Positions 60,189-64,000 of a stretch of DNA of 64,000 bases are shown piece by piece. The stretch is from Giesbergeria anulus (lineage in GTDB: Bacteria; Pseudomonadota; Gammaproteobacteria; Burkholderiales; Burkholderiaceae_C). Position 1 is the first letter of the stretch. Each line of letters opens with the position of its first letter. The notes below the pieces were generated by a model, which saw only the letters and a list, made by a program, of their open reading frames with translations, had not been told where the DNA came from and did no database searches. The DNA lies in the NCBI RefSeq assembly GCF_900111115.1, contig NZ_FOGD01000001.1:791140-855139 (forward strand). The letters run 5' to 3'. The position numbers and the translations under genes were made by a program.

Positions 60189-61979
60189 TTAGAAAGCGTC
60201 CAGCTCTAGGGCAGTGACGCTGCCAGCACCACGCACGATGCTATCGCGCAGGCTGCCGGTTTTGACCAAAATATGCTCAGCGTAAAACTGCGCTGTGGCA
60301 ATTTTGGCGCTCATAAAGGCTTGGTCTTGGCCGTGGGCCAGTTGTTCTTGCGCCACCAGCAGGCTACGGGCCAGTTGCCAACCGGCCACCAAATTACCGG
60401 CCAGCATCATGTAAGGAACGCTACCGGCATAGACGGCGTTGGGCTGGCTCTTGGCTTGGGCCACAATAAACTCGACAGCGTCGGTAAAGGCTTGGCGGGC
60501 CAGTTGCAGGTTGTACGCCACGGCCAGCGCTGCGGGGGTGCCGCTGTCTTGCAAATCGACTTCGGTTTGGGCAATTTGCGTGGCGATGTTTTGCGCGGTT
60601 TGGCCGCCATCGCGCACCGTTTTGCGGCCCACCAGGTCATTGGCTTGGATGGCGCTGGTGCCTTCGTAGATCGTCAGGATACGGGCATCGCGGAAATACT
60701 GCGCCGCGCCGGTTTCTTCAATATAGCCCATACCACCATGCACCTGCACCCCCAAAGAGGTGACTTCAATGCTGGATTCAGTGCTGTAGCCCTTGACCAA
60801 AGGTACCAAAAACTCGTAGATAGCGGTGTTTTGCTGGCGCACCGCAGGATCTACATGGTGGTGGGCGGCGTCGTAAGCGGCAGCAGCCACAATAGCCAAG
60901 GCGCGGCAGCCTTCGGTGGTGGCACGCATCGTCATGAGCATACGGCGCACATCGGGGTGCTGGATGATGGCAGCGCTGGCCTTGATGCTGCCATCAACGG
61001 GGCGGCTTTGCACGCGGTCTTTAGCGTACTGCACGGCTTTTTGGTAGGCCCGCTCAGACACAGCAATGCCTTGCACGCCCACAGCGTAGCGGGCAGAGTT
61101 CATCATGATGAACATGTACTCTAGGCCCCGGTTTTCTTCACCTACCAAGTAGCCGGTGGCACCGCCGTGGTCGCCAAATTGCAACACAGCCGTGGGGCTG
61201 GCCTTGATGCCCAGCTTGTGTTCAATGCTGACGCATTCAACATCGTTGCGCGCGCCTAACGAGCCATCGGCATTGACCAAGAACTTAGGCACGACAAACA
61301 GGCTAATGCCCTTGACGCCCTCAGGCGCGCCTTGCACCCGTGCCAGCACGAGGTGAACGATATTTTCGGCCAGATCGTGGTCACCATAGGTGATAAAAAT
61401 CTTGGTGCCAAACACCTTGTAGCTGCCGTCGTCTTGGGGTTGGGCGCGGCTGCGTACGGCGGCCAGATCAGAACCGGCTTGGGGTTCGGTCAGGTTCATG
61501 GTACCTGTCCACTCGCCACTGACCAGCTTTTCTAGGTAGATGGCTTTGAGGTCATCAGAACCAGCGGTGAGCAGGGCCTCAATGGCACCATCGGTGAGCA
61601 TCGGGCACAGGGCAAAGCTCATGCTGGCGCTGTGGGCCATTTCGGCACAAGCAGCACCAATCACCTTAGGCAAGCCTTGGCCGCCAAAATCGGTGGGGTG
61701 CTGCAAGCCTTGCCAGCCCGCCTCGGTAAATTGGCGGTAAGCCTCTTTGAAGCCGGGCGAGGTGGTAACAGCGCCATCTTGCCAGCTAGAGGGGTTTTTG
61801 TCGCTTTCCCAGTTCAAAGGGGCGACAACATTTTGATTGAACTTGGCACACTCTTCGAGCACGGCTTGGGCGGTATCCAGACCAGCATCCTCAAAACCCG
61901 GGATTTGGGCGATTTGTTCCAGCTGGGCCAAATGTTCGATGGCAAACAGCATATCTTTGATGGGGGCGATGTAACTCAT
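60189..61979 (-). CDS. Acyl-CoA dehydrogenase with C-terminal extension
   Basis: A 596-residue flavoprotein oxidising acyl-CoA to enoyl-CoA, longer than the standard 380-residue enzymes because of an extra C-terminal domain. The FAD motifs MNLTEPQAGSDLA and FITYGDH, the helix SARYAVGVQGIAVSERAYQ, and the catalytic region ILTIYEGTSAIQANDLVGR (glutamate near 438) are seen. Homologues of this long class include the DmdC-type and other 3-methylmercapto or medium-chain enzymes; substrate is undetermined. Near etfA, which would receive its electrons. Confidence 0.92.
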   Translation of the reverse strand: MSYIAPIKDMLFAIEHLAQLEQIAQIPGFEDAGLDTAQAVLEECAKFNQNVVAPLNWESDKNPSSWQDGAVTTSPGFKEAYRQFTEAGWQGLQHPTDFGGQGLPKVIGAACAEMAHSASMSFALCPMLTDGAIEALLTAGSDDLKAIYLEKLVSGEWTGTMNLTEPQAGSDLAAVRSRAQPQDDGSYKVFGTKIFITYGDHDLAENIVHLVLARVQGAPEGVKGISLFVVPKFLVNADGSLGARNDVECVSIEHKLGIKASPTAVLQFGDHGGATGYLVGEENRGLEYMFIMMNSARYAVGVQGIAVSERAYQKAVQYAKDRVQSRPVDGSIKASAAIIQHPDVRRMLMTMRATTEGCRALAIVAAAAYDAAHHHVDPAVRQQNTAIYEFLVPLVKGYSTESSIEVTSLGVQVHGGMGYIEETGAAQYFRDARILTIYEGTSAIQANDLVGRKTVRDGGQTAQNIATQIAQTEVDLQDSGTPAALAVAYNLQLARQAFTDAVEFIVAQAKSQPNAVYAGSVPYMMLAGNLVAGWQLARSLLVAQEQLAHGQDQAFMSAKIATAQFYAEHILVKTGSLRDSIVRGAGSVTALELDAF

Positions 61980-62044
61980 GGCTCAATTTTTCCTATGCAG
62001 CGAGAAAAGGAGATGCAACAAAAACAGGAGAGGAAGCAGCCGCT

Positions 62045-63181
62045 TTAGTGGCTGATCCGGCCTGAAGAATTGACAATGGATAGCTCCACAAAGCGTGAGC
62101 CTTGGTTGGAGTTGGGCTTGAAGGTGACCCAGTAGCCACCCAAGTCCAGCGACTGGATGCTGTGCAGGGCAGCGGCCACTTTTTCTGGCCCCGCCCCCTT
62201 GGGGATACGGCGCAGGGCCTCGGCAATCACTTTGGCGTTGATATAGCCTTCGATCGTCGCGTAACTGACCGGTTCTTGCAGTGTACTGCCCTTGGCTGTG
62301 ACCAAATCACGGAACTCTTTGTTCAGACGGCGTGAAACCCGGTAGGGAGTAGGCACAACCTGAGAGATGGAAATACCGCTCATGTGCTCTACTGACAGGC
62401 GTTTGATGAGCTGCTCGATATCGGCATCAGAGTTGGCGTAAAGCTGCGCTACGCCACCAGAGATACGGTAGTGCTCAATAAAAGCAGCAGTGGCCCCACT
62501 AGAGGCCACAATCAAAATAGCTTGTGGTGCCGCTTTAGAGATGGCACTGACAGCATCAGCGGTGTGCCGCCCCTTATTGGCTGCCAGCATGGCATGGGCC
62601 ACCAAACTCCCCCCAGAGGGCTTAATGGCGGCCTCGACCATATTCACAATGGCTGCAGAACCCGGCCCCTCTTCGTAAAACAGACCCAACTTAGTAATGC
62701 CCACCGTGGCCAGATGGCTGGCGATTTTGGCCATCTCGTCGGCGGTACTGGCGCGGGTACTGAAAAACTGGGGCACCTTCCAGTTGCCCGGATCGACACT
62801 GCGATAGCCGACCAAGCTGATACCAGAGGACTCCAGCAAGCGGCTATCGGCCAAGGCGCGCAGATTACTGTCACCAAAATAACCCGCCAACACGATGGGG
62901 TTAGAGGCGAGCAGCTTGCGCGTGAGCTGCACGGTTTCTTGGGGCTGACCACGGTCGTTATCAGTCATCAGGGTCAGGGTTTCGCCTTGGATACCACCGT
63001 CTTTATTGAGCTGGTCAAAGTGTAGTCGCATCCCTTCGGCATAAGCGCGAGCTTGGGTGGCCTGGGTACCACTGAAAGGTGCCACCTGACCAATGATCCA
63101 CGCTTGGGCTTGACCAGACCAACCTAAGGCGCACAGGGCAGCACCCCATGCCAGTTTGCGCAACGATAGCAATGGCACCAT
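62045..63181 (-). CDS. Periplasmic ligand-binding protein, branched-chain amino acid type
   Basis: A 378-residue protein. Residues 1-27 form a signal peptide (MVPLLSLRKLAW, ending QAQA before WIIGQ), followed by a type 1 periplasmic binding fold (GQVAPFSGTQATQARAYAEGMRLHFD). It resembles LivJ-like proteins of ABC importers. No permease or ATPase gene is adjacent, so it may be an orphan or a chemosensory/other receptor. Ligand unknown. Confidence 0.85.
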   Translation of the reverse strand: MVPLLSLRKLAWGAALCALGWSGQAQAWIIGQVAPFSGTQATQARAYAEGMRLHFDQLNKDGGIQGETLTLMTDNDRGQPQETVQLTRKLLASNPIVLAGYFGDSNLRALADSRLLESSGISLVGYRSVDPGNWKVPQFFSTRASTADEMAKIASHLATVGITKLGLFYEEGPGSAAIVNMVEAAIKPSGGSLVAHAMLAANKGRHTADAVSAISKAAPQAILIVASSGATAAFIEHYRISGGVAQLYANSDADIEQLIKRLSVEHMSGISISQVVPTPYRVSRRLNKEFRDLVTAKGSTLQEPVSYATIEGYINAKVIAEALRRIPKGAGPEKVAAALHSIQSLDLGGYWVTFKPNSNQGSRFVELSIVNSSGRISH

Positions 63182-63265
63182 AGTTCAACTCCTTTTGATG
63201 TTTCGGATCAGACGATAACAAACAGTGGGCACAGACCGCACGACCTCACCGATGGGCTGAAACAC

Positions 63266-63293
63266 AAAAGGGGGCATGGTGCCCCCCCTTTTT
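63266..63293. terminator. Bidirectional intrinsic terminator (etfA)
   Basis: AAAAGGGGGCA (63266-63276), loop TGG, TGCCCCC (63280-63286) and after two extra C a T-run (63289-63293). On the minus strand it follows the etfA stop by about 14 bases and ends in TTTT. Confidence 0.8.
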
Positions 63294-63307
63294 GCCGTGG
63301 TAACGGT

Positions 63308-64000
63308 TTACAGCGCCTTAACCAGCTCTGGCACGGCTTGGAACAGGTCGGCCTCTAGGCCATAGTCGGCCACACTGAAAATCGGGGCCTCAGGGTCTTT
63401 GTTGATAGCCACAATGACTTTGCTGTCCTTCATGCCTGCCAAGTGCTGGATGGCACCAGAGATACCAGCCGCAATGTAGAGCTGAGGCGCCACAATTTTG
63501 CCTGTTTGGCCCACTTGCCAATCGTTGGGCGCATAACCAGCATCCACCGCAGCACGGCTGGCACCAATGGCAGCACCCAGCTTGTCGGCCAATGGGGTAA
63601 TCACTTCTTGGAACTTCTCAGCACTGCCCAGCGCCCGGCCACCAGAGACGATGATCTTGGCGGCGGTCAGTTCGGGGCGGTCGTTCTTGGCGATTTCGCT
63701 GCCCACATAGCTGCTGCTGCCGCTATCGGCCACAGCGGCAATGCTTTCTACGGCGGCGCTGCCACCTGTAGCGGCGGCGGCATCAAAGCCAGTACCGCGC
63801 ACGGTAATGACCTTGGTGGCATCTTGGCTTTGCACGGTGGCAATAGCGTTGCCAGCGTAAATGGGGCGCTCAAAGGTATCGGCAGAGATCACTTTGCTAA
63901 TCTCGCTGATCTGCGCGACATCGAGCAGGGCAGCGACACGCGGTGCAGCATTTTTACCGTTGGCGGTAGCAGCAAACAAAATGTGGCTGTAGTTGCCAGC
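63308..64000 (-). CDS. etfA: Electron transfer flavoprotein subunit alpha (5' end outside window)
   Basis: The C-terminal part (about 230 residues) of EtfA, the FAD-binding subunit that takes electrons from acyl-CoA dehydrogenases. Motifs [35 protein letters not shown], and the C-terminal [16 protein letters not shown] with [10 protein letters not shown] are all characteristic of the FAD domain. The frame stays open to the end of the window, so the N-terminus is missing. Confidence 0.95.
   Translation of the reverse strand, partial: AGNYSHILFAATANGKNAAPRVAALLDVAQISEISKVISADTFERPIYAGNAIATVQSQDATKVITVRGTGFDAAAATGGSAAVESIAAVADSGSSSYVGSEIAKNDRPELTAAKIIVSGGRALGSAEKFQEVITPLADKLGAAIGASRAAVDAGYAPNDWQVGQTGKIVAPQLYIAAGISGAIQHLAGMKDSKVIVAINKDPEAPIFSVADYGLEADLFQAVPELVKAL

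Overview
The window looks like a chromosomal segment of a betaproteobacterium of the order Burkholderiales, most likely family Comamonadaceae. I infer this from gene order: exbB-exbD-lpxK-Trm112-kdsB-adk and rpsO-pnp-tpiA-secG-tRNA(Leu)-nuoA to nuoN-DUF2818 are arrangements I know from that group. MutL with an endonuclease-type metal motif, a TTG-started exbB and an Fe-type SodB fit. Base composition is moderately GC-rich and drops visibly in the pilus genes at 50.4-57 kb. No phage genes, insertion sequences, CRISPR arrays or integrases were seen.

Layout. 1-5.1 kb: the 3' part of a P-type cation ATPase, a Bcr/CflA-type efflux pump, an O-acetylhomoserine sulfhydrylase, a small basic protein and a DUF808 membrane protein. 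5.2-9.1 kb: adenylate kinase and the lipid A/KDO supply and energisation run (kdsB, Trm112, lpxK, exbD, exbB), all on the minus strand. 9.2-14.6 kb: the most unusual locus, a tightly packed minus-strand set of a GNAT-like protein, a 1049-residue PIG-L deacetylase fused to three family-2 glycosyltransferase domains, a second GNAT protein and a small secreted protein of unknown function. 14.7-25 kb: sodB, glnD, map, purL and a membrane sensor with a periplasmic NMT1-like domain, PAS and GGDEF. 25.1-31.6 kb: asparaginase, DedA, mutL, a remnant of a CzcC-like outer-membrane protein, gdhA, ppa and DUF2818.

31.2-46 kb is a complete 14-subunit respiratory complex I operon (nuoA-N, minus strand), preceded by tRNA-Leu(GAG), secG, tpiA, pnp and rpsO. 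50.4-58.3 kb is a six-gene minor pilin/PilY1 operon (pilV, pilW, pilX, pilY1, pilE, fimT) for type IV pili. 58.4-64 kb: ribD and ribE, an acyl-CoA dehydrogenase, a periplasmic ligand-binding protein and the 3' part of etfA; the dehydrogenase probably passes electrons to the flavoprotein of which EtfA is one subunit.

Most of the window is core metabolism and envelope biology. No clear, wholly new multi-gene system is evident. The strongest candidates for something undescribed are the PIG-L/triple-GT2 fusion locus, the 56-residue basic protein, the secreted orphan at 14 kb, and several structured mRNA leaders (sodB, rpsO, pnp, nuoA, metY). All functional calls rest on reading the sequence and recognising motifs; no database search was run.
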